Source: Siderastrea radians (lineage: Eukaryota; Cnidaria; Anthozoa; Scleractinia; Rhizangiidae). Taken from it: a DNA stretch of 64,000 bases. The notes under the pieces are model-generated. The model did not search any database. It saw nothing but the letters and a program-made list of their open reading frames with translations, and was not told the origin of the DNA. The stretch lies in contig OZ024887.1 in the NCBI GenBank assembly GCA_964017195.1, positions 7,422,032 through 7,486,031 of the forward strand. Reading direction: 5' to 3'. Both the position numbers and the translations under genes were made by a program. Positions 1-10,795 of this stretch are shown here, piece after piece (the first letter of the stretch is position 1; each line of letters opens with the position of its first letter).

Positions 1-184
1 TACTAGAGTGAAGTAAATAAAGGGAACGCGTTCGCATAATTCCTCAAATAACTTCAAGTACCACACAGAAAATTCACATTATAACTTAGAAATTATCAAT
101 ATGAGTTTTATTTTCTTGGAATGAAGAAGAAACTTCAAATTAAAGTCGTTCACAACCTACAACTAGAACACGTACGAAACTTAC

Positions 185-442
185 CTGTCACAAACAACCC
201 ATCATTGTGAAGTCAAATCTCCTTGAAAATTCTCGTTGAAACATCACCATACACGACAGTAAACCATCAGAAACATTGTCCATGCAACAAACAGTTAGTT
301 TCATCGAAGAAATTACCAGTTCACATCTGTTCACCTCGAACCACAACGTGTCTTTGAAAAACAAATCCAAAGTCGACCACGAACAGAACACCACATCATT
401 CGGATTGAAAACCCCGCGTTGACCCGCCAAAACTTTACGCAT
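185..442 (-). other. Open stretch with splice donor, possible 5' exon
   Basis: On the minus strand a stretch open for 84 codons ends one codon before a good donor (CAG|GTAAGT; last exonic base 185). The frame has a TGA immediately before the donor, so as a coding exon it fails; it could be an untranslated first exon of a gene lying to the left of the window. A GC-box-like/NRF1-like CATGCGCAG at about 438-446 sits just upstream. No recognisable protein family. It may equally be chance. Confidence 0.15.
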
Positions 443-744
443 GCGCAGACGTTATTCAGCTCTGTCGTTTCGACCCAGGGCAGAGGTCCCTTTTCGTCCC
501 GCCCGTCAGCTCAGCGAATACAAAGGAAAAGGGGCCTCCGCTAGCAGGGAACCAAAAAATTTGCACGACGGCGACGGCTCACGAGAAGGTCGCAAAACAA
601 AAGCTTTGATTAGCAAAACAACGACTCTACACGTGCGTTATTTTTGGTATATTTCTTTGCCGTTCTGTGCACAACTACAACGTGAAATGACCAAATTCAA
701 CGTTTTGTGTAGAACGCAAACACACGACGGAGAATTTTCGTTTT

Positions 745-745
<1 letters not shown>

Positions 746-791
<46 letters not shown>

Positions 792-812
792 TAATAATAA
801 TAATAATAATAA
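746..812. repeat. (TAA)n microsatellite
   Basis: About 22 units of TAA with one interruption (AACAAT near 787). Read on the minus strand it follows sequence with ATAAAGTTATTA, the layout of a LINE 3' end with an ATT tail, so it may mark an old minus-strand retroelement insertion covering roughly 746-985. Confidence 0.8.
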
Positions 813-995
813 TATAATAGTAATAACTTTATTCATGCGTCAAGTGATCTAGCACCCTGTAAAGACAGGGCGCTAATTGGGGACACAGCTATTTTCTAAC
901 TAATTTTCTAAATAAGTTCTTCCTGAACTGATTGTTGTTGGGACAGAAAATGGCTGCCAGTACCTGAAACTGGCATCAGAGATTAGGTTTGAACA

Positions 996-1112
996 AATGG
1001 TACACGAATTTCCGTTTTGAACATTCCGTCCGGAAAAACAGGACTACCTTTTCAGACGTTCCGTTGCTCCCGGAAATTTTTCACTGGAACGACCCGAAAA
1101 GTCGTGTACCAT
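996..1112. repeat. Short MITE-like element
   Basis: A segment of about 117 bp is bounded by ATGGTACACGA on the left and TCGTGTACCAT on the right, an 11-bp perfect inverted repeat, and it contains several CCGGAA/TTCCGG inverted motifs. No coding content. Interpreted as a small non-autonomous DNA element. Confidence 0.45.
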
Positions 1113-1777
1113 TAATTTTACTTTCCAACCGGAACTTCCGGAAAGTTGTTGTAAATGGTAAACAACCGAAATTTCCTAATTTCACGTTTTGTGCAGGACG
1201 TGAACACACGACGCAATTTTTTTCTCTTAACTTTCTGAACTTGAACAATGTCCCTAAGAATTCAACTCCAGGAGAATTCGCCTGCATTTGACGAATTGAC
1301 CGAGTTGGAATAATCGCGATAAAGTATGAAAGAGCCCGAATCCACTTTACAAGTGACGTTTTCACTGCCGTCGCCGTCGTGGCATCTTAAACTCCCTATT
1401 CCTTCAGGTTTACGACAAGGATATTCCATGAAAAGTCCATGAATGCTGCGCTTGGTACATTTTCTCCTCCCTGTTCTGCTTTTCGCAGTGAGGAAAAGCG
1501 TGTCAATGAAAATCATGTTTACCGTTCAACCTCATCACGTGTGAATCCCACAGGCCTTAGGTCGCAGTGGAATTTTACTCTCGAGATTAATATGTGCACT
1601 AGAAAACCTCAGCAACTAAAATAACGAGCATGTACATGCCCTAGGGGCGGGTACCAGGCGGTTACAGGTATATTACCATTACATATTTCTTCTTTCTTTG
1701 TTTTTTTTTAGTATTATTACATTCTTTTTTCCGGGCGTTATTATCAGATATTTGAATCAACATCTTTGGTCTCGCCG

Positions 1778-1806
1778 TATGGGTCGACCAGTTTGGTCGA
1801 CCCATA
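1778..1806. repeat. Perfect 13-bp-arm palindrome
   Basis: TATGGGTCGACCA, a 3-nt centre (GTT), then TGGTCGACCCATA. The left part with its flank (TGGTCTCGCCGTATGGGTCG) recurs at 11781-11800 at the end of the first trypsin transcription unit, so it belongs to a dispersed repeat rather than to a gene. Confidence 0.6.
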
Positions 1807-1914
1807 TTTGCAAGGCAGTGATTTTTTCTTTTTCTACCCATTCTCGTCATCTCACAAATGTCAGTTTATCACAGTGGTGGGTGGAGGTCTAAACTACCTC
1901 CGAGAAAAGGAAGA

Positions 1915-2500
1915 AAGCTCTATAGTCAAACAATCTTTAAAAATACCTATTAACCTTCATTATAACGGCCATAATAGTTTTCATTCTAGTCTCCTGAAAA
2001 TGACTGACTATTATAATTTCTGTGACTTTAATTGTAATTCATTGAATGAAGGAAAAATCAAACAATATGTAGATCTCATGAAAAAGAAATATATCTTTTA
2101 TTGGAACCAAACCCTTCAACGTTCGCAAAAACTTACTTTTTACTACACATTCAAAAAGAATTATAGCCTTTCTGCCTACCTAGATCTAACAAGAAAGAAC
2201 TCATCTAGAAAATCATTAGTAAAACTGAGAATTAGCAGTCACAAACTTCGGACTGAAACAGGTAGATACGACAAAACTCTGGCCTCGTGATGAAACTCAT
2301 TTTTAACTAGATTGCCCGAGCTATTCTTCGATAAGAGACAGGTTCTTTTCTGAAATAGAACCTAAAATCCTATTTCTACGACTATTATCACATGAGACCT
2401 TATTGTCACATGTTATGAATTGTACTGATTATTTTATAAATATTCAATTAATTTCATTCATCTCGTCATGCTTTGAACTGAGAAACAAACTAGTTACAAT
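1915..2500 (+). mobile_element. LINE reverse-transcriptase C-terminal fragment, degraded
   Basis: The reading frame ending at 2290 carries the conserved block K-L-R-I-S-S-H-K-L-R-T-E-T-G-R-Y typical of the region after the reverse transcriptase in invertebrate non-LTR retrotransposons. In the family this is followed by a CxxC..HxxxxC zinc knuckle; here the knuckle start is deleted, and after a stop the remainder D-E-T-H-F, stop, L-D-C-P-S-Y continues at about 2289-2335. It is therefore a pseudogene with an internal deletion and stops. It lies inside dispersed repeat copy A and is related to the fragment at 28467-28790. Confidence 0.6.
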
Positions 2501-3040
2501 GGCTACCTCTGTGAATGGTTAGAAATAAGAAATGGTTGTAAACTCTTTAGTTATTTTAATTACTTAAATAATAAATAATTGAATTTAAGTGGCTTTTGCA
2601 ATACTGTGATACCTTGTTATAGTCATGCAAATAAAGCTTGTTGTGTTGTTATAATATTTCCCTGCCTCCCGACTTTTGACTTTCCGATTCCCCCTTTCCT
2701 CACCCCTTCCTCCTTCTAAGACTAGAAGCACCTTTTTCTTCTTTTTTGTTCGCAGGATAGCGGGTTTGCTTTTCTTTTTCCTTCTCTTCACCCACAAATG
2801 TAAATAAAATAAGAAGTAAAATTAAAGAAATAATCCCACGGTTCCCTACACTTTTATCCGGATTGGCCACTTCCGGCATTTATTTCTCCGGCCCCTTCTC
2901 CCGCCTCCGGACTTCCACTTTCCTACTTTCTCTCACTAGTCCAATCGGCCCCAGCCGAGGTCCAGATGCACCTCAAATTGATTCACCGATAAGTCTACAC
3001 TCTTAATAGAGTATTACAGATTGCTAAAAAAAATCTAATA

Positions 3041-3520
3041 CAGTAAAAACCCGCATATATAAAAGAACCCGTGATTTTTCTATTTCTGGCTGATGCGTTT
3101 CTTAAGTGATTCGTAGTGAGAAATCAGCCCGGAGTGGTTCTTAAGAGGTTCATAAAATCGTTTCTAGAGATGTTGCATAGTATCTACTAAAAAGTTGCTT
3201 TTAATTAATTAGTGAATGAATGACTCAAATTACCCCCCCCCCCTGGAATATAAGACAAATTCACTATGGAAAAATCCAATCCCTTCTGTGAGAGAGGTAT
3301 TGATATCTTCTGAAACTACACATCGTGTCTTTGTAGTGGTCGAGCTCAAATATTTCCAAGGATCTGCCCCATGCAGTGTTGTCTAATCTTTAGTAACCTT
3401 TCGTATACGAACATGCTTCTTTTGTCAGGCTGAATTGGTTCTTATATAATAGATGCTTTATTGGCCAAATTTCAGCCTGGAGGTTCTTAAACCACTGTTT
3501 CGTTTATGCGGTTTTTACTG
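3041..3520. mobile_element. 480-bp TIR element with TA target duplication
   Basis: Left end CAGTAAAAACCCGCATA and right end TATGCGGTTTTTACTG are inverted repeats (one extra C on the left), flanked by TA on both sides (3039-3040 and 3521-3522). The matching site in copy B at about 16020 lacks it. No open frame of useful size; contains a C10 run at about 3233-3242. TA duplication and the short TIR suggest a Tc1/mariner-type non-autonomous element (inference). Confidence 0.55.
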
Positions 3521-3889
3521 TAGTTCGTTGTTAGAGAAACTTTTCTTGAGCTGCTCTAAATATATTAAAGGGTAAAAGCAGTATCCCCGTATAAAGCTTT
3601 GATGAGTACCCCCCCCCCCCCGGGAGGTCTATCACTCAACATAAGTGACCAATCAGCATGCCTTGGAGAGAGTGTGACGTTTTTCGCGCTTTGTGTAAAT
3701 ACTTCAAGATAATTTAATTCAATGTAAAGCACCCTTTTAAGTCATTTCGTTCCAGAAAAACCGTATACAATAAACTCATAACTGGAAAATGAACTTTGCC
3801 AATATTTTGGTTTTATTCTAAAACCTTCCTCAGGACAACTGAGGAAAAACAACAGAGTCACAGTATAATAAAGTTACAGTCTCGCGTAA

Positions 3890-5010
3890 GAAGCTAACGG
3901 CTATAACCAGGGCGGGAAAAGGTTGGGCGATGAAATGAGCAGTCCGCTCTTCAAGCGATGTGTGATGCGGAGAAAGACTGGCGCGAGCGCTCTTTCCACG
4001 CTTCTGGTGCGTTTGGTCGCCGGCAAAATTTACATTTCAACAAACCGGAAATCTCATTTTCTTTCTTTATTTTTCAGCCAGTCGTGCACTATGATTAAAA
4101 CGTTTTTCCACAGTCCTGGCTCACAGCTTAAAATATTTACGTCTGCGTGCACATTAGTTAATCTTTTTCACAGTGAGTTGCCGAAAAATGAGCTCAATTC
4201 GAGGGTGTTGAATGCTTGCTCTTGCCGAAAAACATGACATGGTTGTCTTTCCTCGTCTCTTTTATAAAAGCTCCAAATTACTCCACCCTAAATCTTACAT
4301 ATATTAAAGGCCGATAAATTTTACATAACATAATAAAAAATTAGCTGGAGATATTTGGAGATAGCGGCGTTTTGCTAACTTTAAACTTTGCCTTCTTGCA
4401 ACGCGCCATGGCGATGATTCGTCGCAACGCCCATGGCGATGATTCGTCGCAGCTGTATGTAAACAAATTAAAAGTGAAATTAAGTTTGAAGATTTCTCCT
4501 CTCTTTATCTCACAAAAACATGGCAAACAAAACCGTCTAAACTGAGGAGCAATTCTATTTGTAGTACCTAAAGAAACAGACAAGCATAGGAGAGGTTTTG
4601 GGGGAAAAGAAGAAGAAGAAGCGCGGTGTTGATGTTGATTTAATTTAATTAATTAACCAGGGACGTTTCCTGGTTAACCTTGAACGAGCTGCACGAATTA
4701 TAAATACGCGTCATCCAAACGCAATGTTCCATCTTTTACTTTGCTCTGCTCGTTTTTAGACAGTTTTTAGACAGTTTTTTAAGCATCGATTAAGGCGGAT
4801 AAGACAAAGAAAAGATAACCCAAAGTTGGCGTTTTTCGGGAACAATTAATAGATTGTCAGGATTTTGAATTTTGATTTTGGAATTTTGAATTTTGAATTT
4901 TGATCTAGCATCTAATTTGATCTCAGTCCTCTGCATCACACCTTTTTACTCGGACGCGCTCGTTTCATCGCCCAACCTTTTTTCGCCCTGGTTATAACGG
5001 TAATCACACG
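3890..5010. repeat. Element bounded by about 80-bp inverted repeats
   Basis: About 3899-3945 (TATAACCAGGGCG, AAAGGTTGGGCGATGAAA) and about 4960-5000 (TTTCATCGCCCAACCTTT, CGCCCTGGTTATAA) are inverted copies; similarity continues inward (TGTGATGCGGAG against a reversed CTCTGCATCACA). The 1 kb between them is AT-rich with no convincing gene. It contains a tandem duplication (4398-4448) and an irregular TTTTGAA repeat (about 4861-4902). Confidence 0.45.
4398..4448. repeat. Two-copy tandem repeat, 25-26 bp
   Basis: GCAACGC(G)CCATGGCGATGATTCGTC occurs twice head to tail, the copies differing by one inserted G. Confidence 0.75.
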
Positions 5011-5099
5011 CGTCGCGCGCTCAAGAAAGTAGAGCGCGCGAGAATGTGAAGAACGGAATCACCTTCTTTTCTTTCTAATGAAGAAATCGTCTACATTTA

Positions 5100-5460
5100 G
5101 ACCCGATGCCTTGGGCTGAGTGACCTTAGTCTATATACCCATTGGGCCTCCCTTTCCCTAAGTAAAACCTCGCTTGGGCCCTAATCAATGATCCTTAGCT
5201 CTACATCATCTAACCCCTGGTGTTCTCCAAGAAAAAAGTGTTGGTACACCAGTTCCTCTTTAGATCTGGCCTCCAATGAAAGATTCCCCATTGCATTAAG
5301 TCTGCTCTTATGTTTATTAAACCTAGTTCTAAACCTGTTAGTATAGTAGAGCCTACATACTGCATTTCACAACGTTTACATGACAAGAGAAAGACAACGT
5401 TTTTTGAGTTACAATTAAGTTCGTAACAAGAAAGCCCAATGGGCATTTTAACCGGCCTTT
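5100..5460 (-). mobile_element. Penelope-like element GIY-YIG endonuclease fragment
   Basis: The minus-strand frame from 5446 reads N-V-V-F-L-L-S-C-K-R-C-E-M-Q-Y-V-G-S-T, matching the start of the GIY-YIG domain of Penelope-like retroelements (a hydrophobic strand, CxxC, then QYVGST). After about 40 codons the frame degrades; further on, another frame shows R-E-R-D-A-Q-W-V-Y-R-L-R-S-L-S-P, like the C-terminus of the same domain. The copy is truncated and frameshifted, with no reverse transcriptase nearby on the expected side. Confidence 0.6.
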
Positions 5461-7298
5461 CTGACCCTCCCCACCCCTAGGTTTCACAAATGTTAGTGCG
5501 ATCCTGTGTTAATACGAACCGGCGTGACGAAAAGTACATTGTGTGCAACAATATTTTGACTATAGCGTTACTGGGTGACGTGATGTTTAAACTCTGATGA
5601 CTCAGGTTATCTTTCTTATCGCTTTTTTTCCTGCTGAAAAATGCAAATTCACTCAAACGTTGAATGTCGGTATAAATTTGCCCACAACTGAGGATGCCTA
5701 CAAAGGGATGACGAAATATTTACTGCTGTGCCTCAGTAGACCGTGAATACAAACAGGGAACATAGCAGTAGAATCAAAATATAACGCTTGATAAACACGA
5801 GCTCGAGCAGATCGTCAGAGTCTGGGGCACGTTAAGGCATATCTCATGACGTGATGTTTAAATCCGGTTTGCTAACCCGGGAATCCCCATGCAAAGTAAA
5901 CAAGTTGACTCGGAACGGCTACGTGCCAGACTCCCCACAAAATCACCTCAAACCAACCAACACCACACGCAAACCACACGCATCGCTTGATAATATTCAG
6001 TTATTTTCTGAAAGACTCGTAACAGCTACCTTATTAATTGATCTCCTTATTAATGACCGATTCCTTCGTCTTTATATGCAATTATTGCAATTTATGCAAC
6101 TTCTCGCGTCAAGTAAACACCCATCTTTTTCCCTTCTCAAGAACTGTGATGTATCGATGGTGCAATCCACTAATTGCATCATCATACTAGTGCCAATCCC
6201 TTCTCTTCCTAAGCCACCGTTCCTTACCGTGCTAATAAGCTGCAAACGCAGCTGTCGTTTCTCTCCTCTGCGAAATACAGGTCACCCAATGAGAAAACTT
6301 GCAATCCACGTCGGAAACCGTCCCCCCATAAAACGTTTAGGGAAACTGCCTCTCACGCAGCACAATATTACACCGCTATACAAAACGTAACTTTCAAAGC
6401 AAATCACATTCACAGAAGCGTGATATGCTCCTCACATTCACAAATCCTTCCACTCCCACATTTTTACATCCCTCAAAGTGTCAATCCCCATGACAAAACT
6501 CCTGCACTAAGAAAATTTTCACCATAACCACCAACTAGATCAGACAACATAAGCAATTACGCATTCAATCCTATTAGCTGCTTTACTCAGTTGCGCATGC
6601 GTTATACAAGACAAATACTGAAACCCCATACTTAACAACCCTTCCCCGTTCATATCTTAAATACTGTAAATTAAAAGACAAGAACACACGAAGGTAACAT
6701 TCAGCAGACTAATATGCGCATGCGTCTTATATAAGATAGTACCGCTCTTGAGTACCCGTACCACAAGCTTTACAGCACTTTGTTCATATGTTAAGCCAAC
6801 TGACCGGCGGTCGCTATATGGCGACGGCGGGTTTATTTATTACATATTCCCGGCCCGTTACCTTACTCGTAAACTTCGTGTCCTCAGTGATATAATCACA
6901 AACCTTACATTTATGACAGCCCTTATTAACTAATTCATTCTTACTTTCTGCGCGAACTAGTACAACCCTAAGGCTTTTGGTTTTCGGTAAGCTACCATGG
7001 GTACTTCCGAAATTGCTTTAGAGAGAAGACACACTGCGTGATCATAGTGGGACCCCAAGAGTCAACAAACGGGTACCGCTTGTCCTCAAAATCCTCAAAT
7101 TCCCTCCTCGAAATCGACTGCCAGCTAATTACATCGGGCCGGGTGGTGCTGCGCTCCGAGCTCATACCGCATGGACCGTATAGCGGCTGCCAGAGGCGCC
7201 ATGATATGCTTTCGGCCCGATCTCGTCGAGCTGCGTCCTTCGCAATTCAGTCTCGGACTGCAAGTAAGGGTGATTAGCACAGCAGATATTTTAAGGTT
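5461..7298. other. Gene-free stretch
   Basis: C-rich, low-complexity sequence (about 5930-6530) holds a 179-codon frame (5851-6390) without family resemblance, hydrophobic pattern or splice context. A 79-codon frame at 7038-7277 lies in locally GC-richer DNA and is not recognised. No RNA gene seen. Confidence 0.4.
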
Positions 7299-7483
7299 AA
7301 AAAAGGAAAAAAACCGAACGTTTTCGACTAATTAAAAGTCATCTTCAGGTCCGGTCTTTCACAAAAAATAAATAAATAAATGAAATAAAATAATGCTTTT
7401 GTTTACTTTTGGACTAAGATGGTTTCGTTTACCCTGAAGATGACTTTTAAGTAGTCGAAAACGTTCGGTTTTTATCCTTCTTT
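7299..7483. repeat. 51-bp inverted repeat with hammerhead-like cores
   Basis: Arms 7299-7349 and 7433-7483 match at 48 of 51 positions around an 83-bp AT-rich spacer. Each arm, read outward from the spacer, holds CTGAAGA, then a small stem with GAC pairing to GTC, then GAAAAC. This fits the hammerhead ribozyme core CUGANGA - stem II - GAAA, which is known from Penelope-like elements and retrozymes. The cleavage-side stem was not verified. Possibly Penelope-like terminal repeats facing each other. Confidence 0.5.
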
Positions 7484-7659
7484 AAATACCTTTTTAGCCT
7501 TGTAAATAGAATTTTTAGATCGCAAGCGAATATTATGGATAATGATAATAGTGATATTAACATTTAAAAGTATTAACAAAAACCTCGTAGAACATTAAAA
7601 TAGCTTGAAAAAAATAGCTACAAAAATAGAACATGACTGTTATATTGCAAATGTGACTA

Positions 7660-7735
7660 TTATGTCGGCATTATGCTCGAGGCTCCACCTACAGTATTAT
7701 GCTCGAAATTATGTCGGCATAATGTGTCAACCCCT
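7660..7735. repeat. Short repeat with ATTATGTCGGCAT motifs
   Basis: TATTATGTCGGCATTATGCTCGA and its near copy, partly in reversed order (TATTATGCTCGA, ATTATGTCGGCAT), lie just upstream of the CLN3-like promoter. Probably a small dispersed repeat. Confidence 0.35.
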
Positions 7736-7749
7736 AGTCAACACCTAAA

Positions 7750-7757
7750 TATAAAAG
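7750..7757 (+). promoter_or_regulatory. TATA box of the CLN3-like gene
   Basis: TATAAAAG, an exact consensus TATA element, lies 193 bp before the ATG. The inferred leader contains two short upstream reading frames (starting near 7839 and 7907). Confidence 0.5.
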
Positions 7758-7949
7758 ACGTCGATCCCTTGCCGAAACGCATTTAATTAAGGCAGCCTGA
7801 GTCGATAAATAGAAAAGATTATTCCAAAAGGAATCCAATGTTTTGTAGAGAACTTGCAACTTTGTTGGGAATTTTGTTGGGTTCAAAGTGACACTAAGTC
7901 CAAAGCAATGTGGTTTTCACTTAGCAGCAGCTTTTAATTTCTGACAAAA

Positions 7950-10795
7950 ATGACAGAGGAAACCAATGAAGAAGACGAACGGATGCAGACCAACAGAATC
8001 AAAGCAGCTGCGTGTTTTTTCACCCTGGGCTTGCTCGTCATGCTATATAAACAAATACTCGGAGTAGCGGCCCAAGATATCTTGAGCGGCAGTCACATAT
8101 CCTCATCTACCGTGATTTTAGTAGGGTCTTTGCCAACAGTTTCCGTCAAACTAGCCTTCCCGTGGTTTGTTCAAAGCTGCTCATACTTAACGCGAACCAT
8201 AGCTGTGGTTTTACTACAGATTGGGGGATTGTTGGTGATCGACTTGTCAAGCTTCGTGCAGTGGCGACTTCTTGGAGTCGCCATCGTGTCGGCAGCTGTT
8301 GGGTTCGGTGAAATTACTTTCTTAGCGTTGACTTCTTGTTATGAGAATGAAACAGCGAGTGCTATTGCTGCTGGGATAGGAATGGCCTCTTTCTTGGGAC
8401 CATTTTATTACACAGGTATGTGTAAAGTAGCGTAAGTATAACGCAACCATTTAGGATTTCTAAGACATGAACAGGGGGAAAAACATCGACAAGCCTAGCG
8501 GAGCTAGCGAAGAGCCGACGAGGAAAGGAACCAACCCACGTCCTCTTGCCCGTTGGCCTCTTTCATTTCGCCTGGATAACCACTAAAAAGCCCATTCACT
8601 TTACGCAGTGGCGACGGGGAGCTTTTCAGGACGGCGTTGGCTTCAAAATTACGTCATGCGCATGCATAACTGTGAAGGCATTCAGGCGTGAAGGCCATCG
8701 TGCTTCGGTCCACGACTTCAGTTAGCTTGCTTTCATGTCGACAAGTCAACGTCTAGCCTCCCACGCAGTCGTTTTTAGGGGAGTCATATTACCCTCCTCC
8801 CCACAACAGGAGTTTTAAAAGGTGAGTATATAGGTTAAAATATGTTTTTTTTTTCGCTTAAGTTACCGCTCCATGTACATTTAGTTCCTCATCTTTTTAA
8901 AGCTGGTGAGTTTGAAGCCGACTTTTAACTGGTTGACCTATTTTTTTTTCTTGTTTTCAGGATTTGGGTTTCAGCCCTTCGCCATACATCACATACATTT
9001 TTGAAAGCTCGCGGGCGGTTCTTCGTAGTTTCTCCGAAGGTCTTCTGACGTTAGTTAAACTGATTTACATTCATAAAAGTGTCGTAGTTTATTTCCCGTC
9101 AATATATTAAGATTAGTGAAGATGAAAGCATTAATAAGGCTATTTAAATCTTGCTATCGTTCGTTTTGTAAGGCTACTCTGACGAGAATTTTGTCGTTCG
9201 ATGATTGTTATAAGCGCAAGCTGAAATAAGCTTAGCCAGTTGTACAACTTGAAGCACTTAGAATAATTTTGTATGCATGGAATATATCCGTAGATGAAAG
9301 CACGGACGCCGTCCTGGAATCCATCGTTGCGTAACGAAACTCGACAGTCGCGGAGACCGAGGTTGTCGCCCCGGTCCCTTTCTGACGCGAGCCCCGCCGT
9401 GAAAGCCTCCCGTCGTCTTTGCGTAAAGTCTCTAATTTTAATAGGCCTCTGACGACCTCCTGAGATCAAGGTTCATCGCACCAGTCATTTTTTATGCACA
9501 CAACTTCGAGGTAACGGCGAACCACGAGGGCATTAAGGCATTTGCTGGACATCCCAATTGGTGTGAAACAGAGTGTTTACTAGCTCCCACCCTGTTTGGC
9601 TCTATGTTAGACCCTATTTCAACATAATATGAGACAGAATATGTTTTATTAAATCAATCATGAACAACTTTCAGTAGCCAGATTAAAACTCACCAAGGCT
9701 ATCTGGTAGGGTTATAGTACATGTCAATAGGCCACTAATAATAGGCAATGACGAGCCCGATAATATATCGATTGTTATTTTTCAGTTGGCTCGGTTTTCT
9801 TTGTTCTTTGCAGGGGAATATATATAGGGTTTTTTGTGTGATAAACTAAGGTAGCCCAACTCTAAGTAACTCAAGTTCTAGTTATAGAACGGAATCTTAA
9901 AAGCCCACTCATCCTCTGTTATTGATGTCTTCTTTCAGCTATGACAACATGGGCTTGTGTCACTCCAAAAACAGCTTTTGTATCACTGGTACCTTCGTTG
10001 CTGTTGATGTTGGCAGCTTTTGTCATTCTGCCAAAGGACCAACTTCCAGAGCGACAAGAGAGCGAAATTAAACACAAAGGACGCAAATACTTACGCCTTG
10101 AATCCAGTGAAGACAGCCAAGAACCTTGTGTAAAATCAACCTGTGAGATATCATGGAGAGAAAAGTTATCGGTCGCAAGGGAAATCTACCCGCTCATTTC
10201 ATTTCTGTTCTGCACATATTACGTGGAATACCTTGCAAACAACGCTGTTATTACCACGCTGGCTTTCTCTGACGCGCCATTCTCTCCTAGGGACCATTAT
10301 TTGTATTACATGCTGGTGTACGATGTGGGAAAGTTCCTTGGAAGATCTCATATCCTGATCGCATCAGGTGCATGCCCGAAAGCGATCTCTTACATCCGGG
10401 TACGTAAGACCTGGATTCTTGCTTCGGTTGAATGCCTCCACCTTCTGTTCTTCATCATGGCTTCTTGGTTTCGTTTTCTCTCCTCTGTTTGGATTGTTGT
10501 AATTTTGTGCTTCACCGAAGGCTTTGTCGCTGGGTCAATTTACGTAAATTCTGCTCATACGGTCTCCGAACAATTTTCTGATCTACATCACAGAGAATTC
10601 GCTCTGAGCTTGCTCATGGTTGGTAATGAAGTCGGAATTTTATCTGCAGGTTTTATGGGACTTTATGTAGAACCAATACTAAAAGCAAATTGTTTTAACT
10701 ACCACGATAATGAATTGTATTGTTTGACGCGATATAGAAGTGCAGCGAGTTGGCATTCAAGTAAGAAATGCAACATGATAGGGCCTCTTACTTAG
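7950..10795 (+). CDS. CLN3/battenin-like lysosomal membrane protein
   Basis: Two exons, 7950-8415 and 9939-10795 (donor ACAG|GTATGT, acceptor TTTCAG|CT, phase 1), give 440 aa, close to human CLN3 (438 aa). CLN3 proteins are multi-pass membrane proteins of late endosomes and lysosomes, distantly related to nucleoside transporters of the major facilitator type. Family marks: A-A-Q-D-I-L-S near the first membrane segment, L-P-T-V-S-V-K-L, G-F-G-E-I-T-F-L-A-L-T, Y-Y-V-E-Y after the central loop, F-L-G-R-S, and E-G-F-V-A-G-S-I-Y-V-N followed by H-R-E-F-A near the end. About ten hydrophobic segments flank a charged cytosolic loop (around residues 185-215). The start follows AAAA and opens with an acidic N-terminus, as in CLN3. 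The C-terminus has no CaaX box, unlike vertebrate CLN3. Both exons are intact. Orthology to CLN3 itself, rather than a cnidarian paralogue, is not settled. Confidence 0.85.
8416..9938 (+). other. Intron of the CLN3-like gene
   Basis: A 1.5-kb intron with GC-richer repeat-like blocks (about 8500-8820 and 9290-9480). A 109-codon minus-strand frame (9140-9469) lies here; it shows no recognised family and is treated as chance or repeat. Confidence 0.6.

Larger units (their letters stand above)
515..1390. repeat. Composite of two halves of a TIR repeat with insertions
   Basis: The left part (about 560-740) begins with CACGACGGCGACGGC and the right part (about 1185-1385) ends with GCCGTCGCCGTCGTGG, its inverted counterpart. 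A segment of about 45 bp (ACGTTTTGTG..ACACACGACG) occurs in both halves, at about 698-735 and 1187-1215, so they look like two partial copies rather than one simply interrupted element. Between them lie a TAA microsatellite, a stretch resembling a retroelement 3' end and a short TIR element. Reading frames here on both strands are repeat-derived and are not annotated as genes. Confidence 0.5.
1812..3600. repeat. Dispersed repeat, copy A, with two nested insertions
   Basis: Blocks at about 1812-1890, 2660-3035 and 3523-3560 align in order with one continuous block at 15567-16050 (copy B, inside an intron of the first FN2-trypsin gene). Shared landmarks include TAATCCCACGG, CTCCCGCCTCCGGACTT and GTTAGAGAAACTTTT. 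The two gaps in copy A are filled by a LINE fragment and by a TIR element, both listed separately, so copy A is a nested insertion site. No gene seen. Confidence 0.55.

Noticed and set aside
5851..6390. 179-codon plus-strand frame
   Set aside because: C-rich low-complexity translation with no family pattern, signal peptide or splice context.
7038..7277. 79-codon frame in locally GC-rich DNA before the CLN3-like gene
   Set aside because: Unrecognised in every frame; no tRNA or rRNA pattern and no splice partner found.
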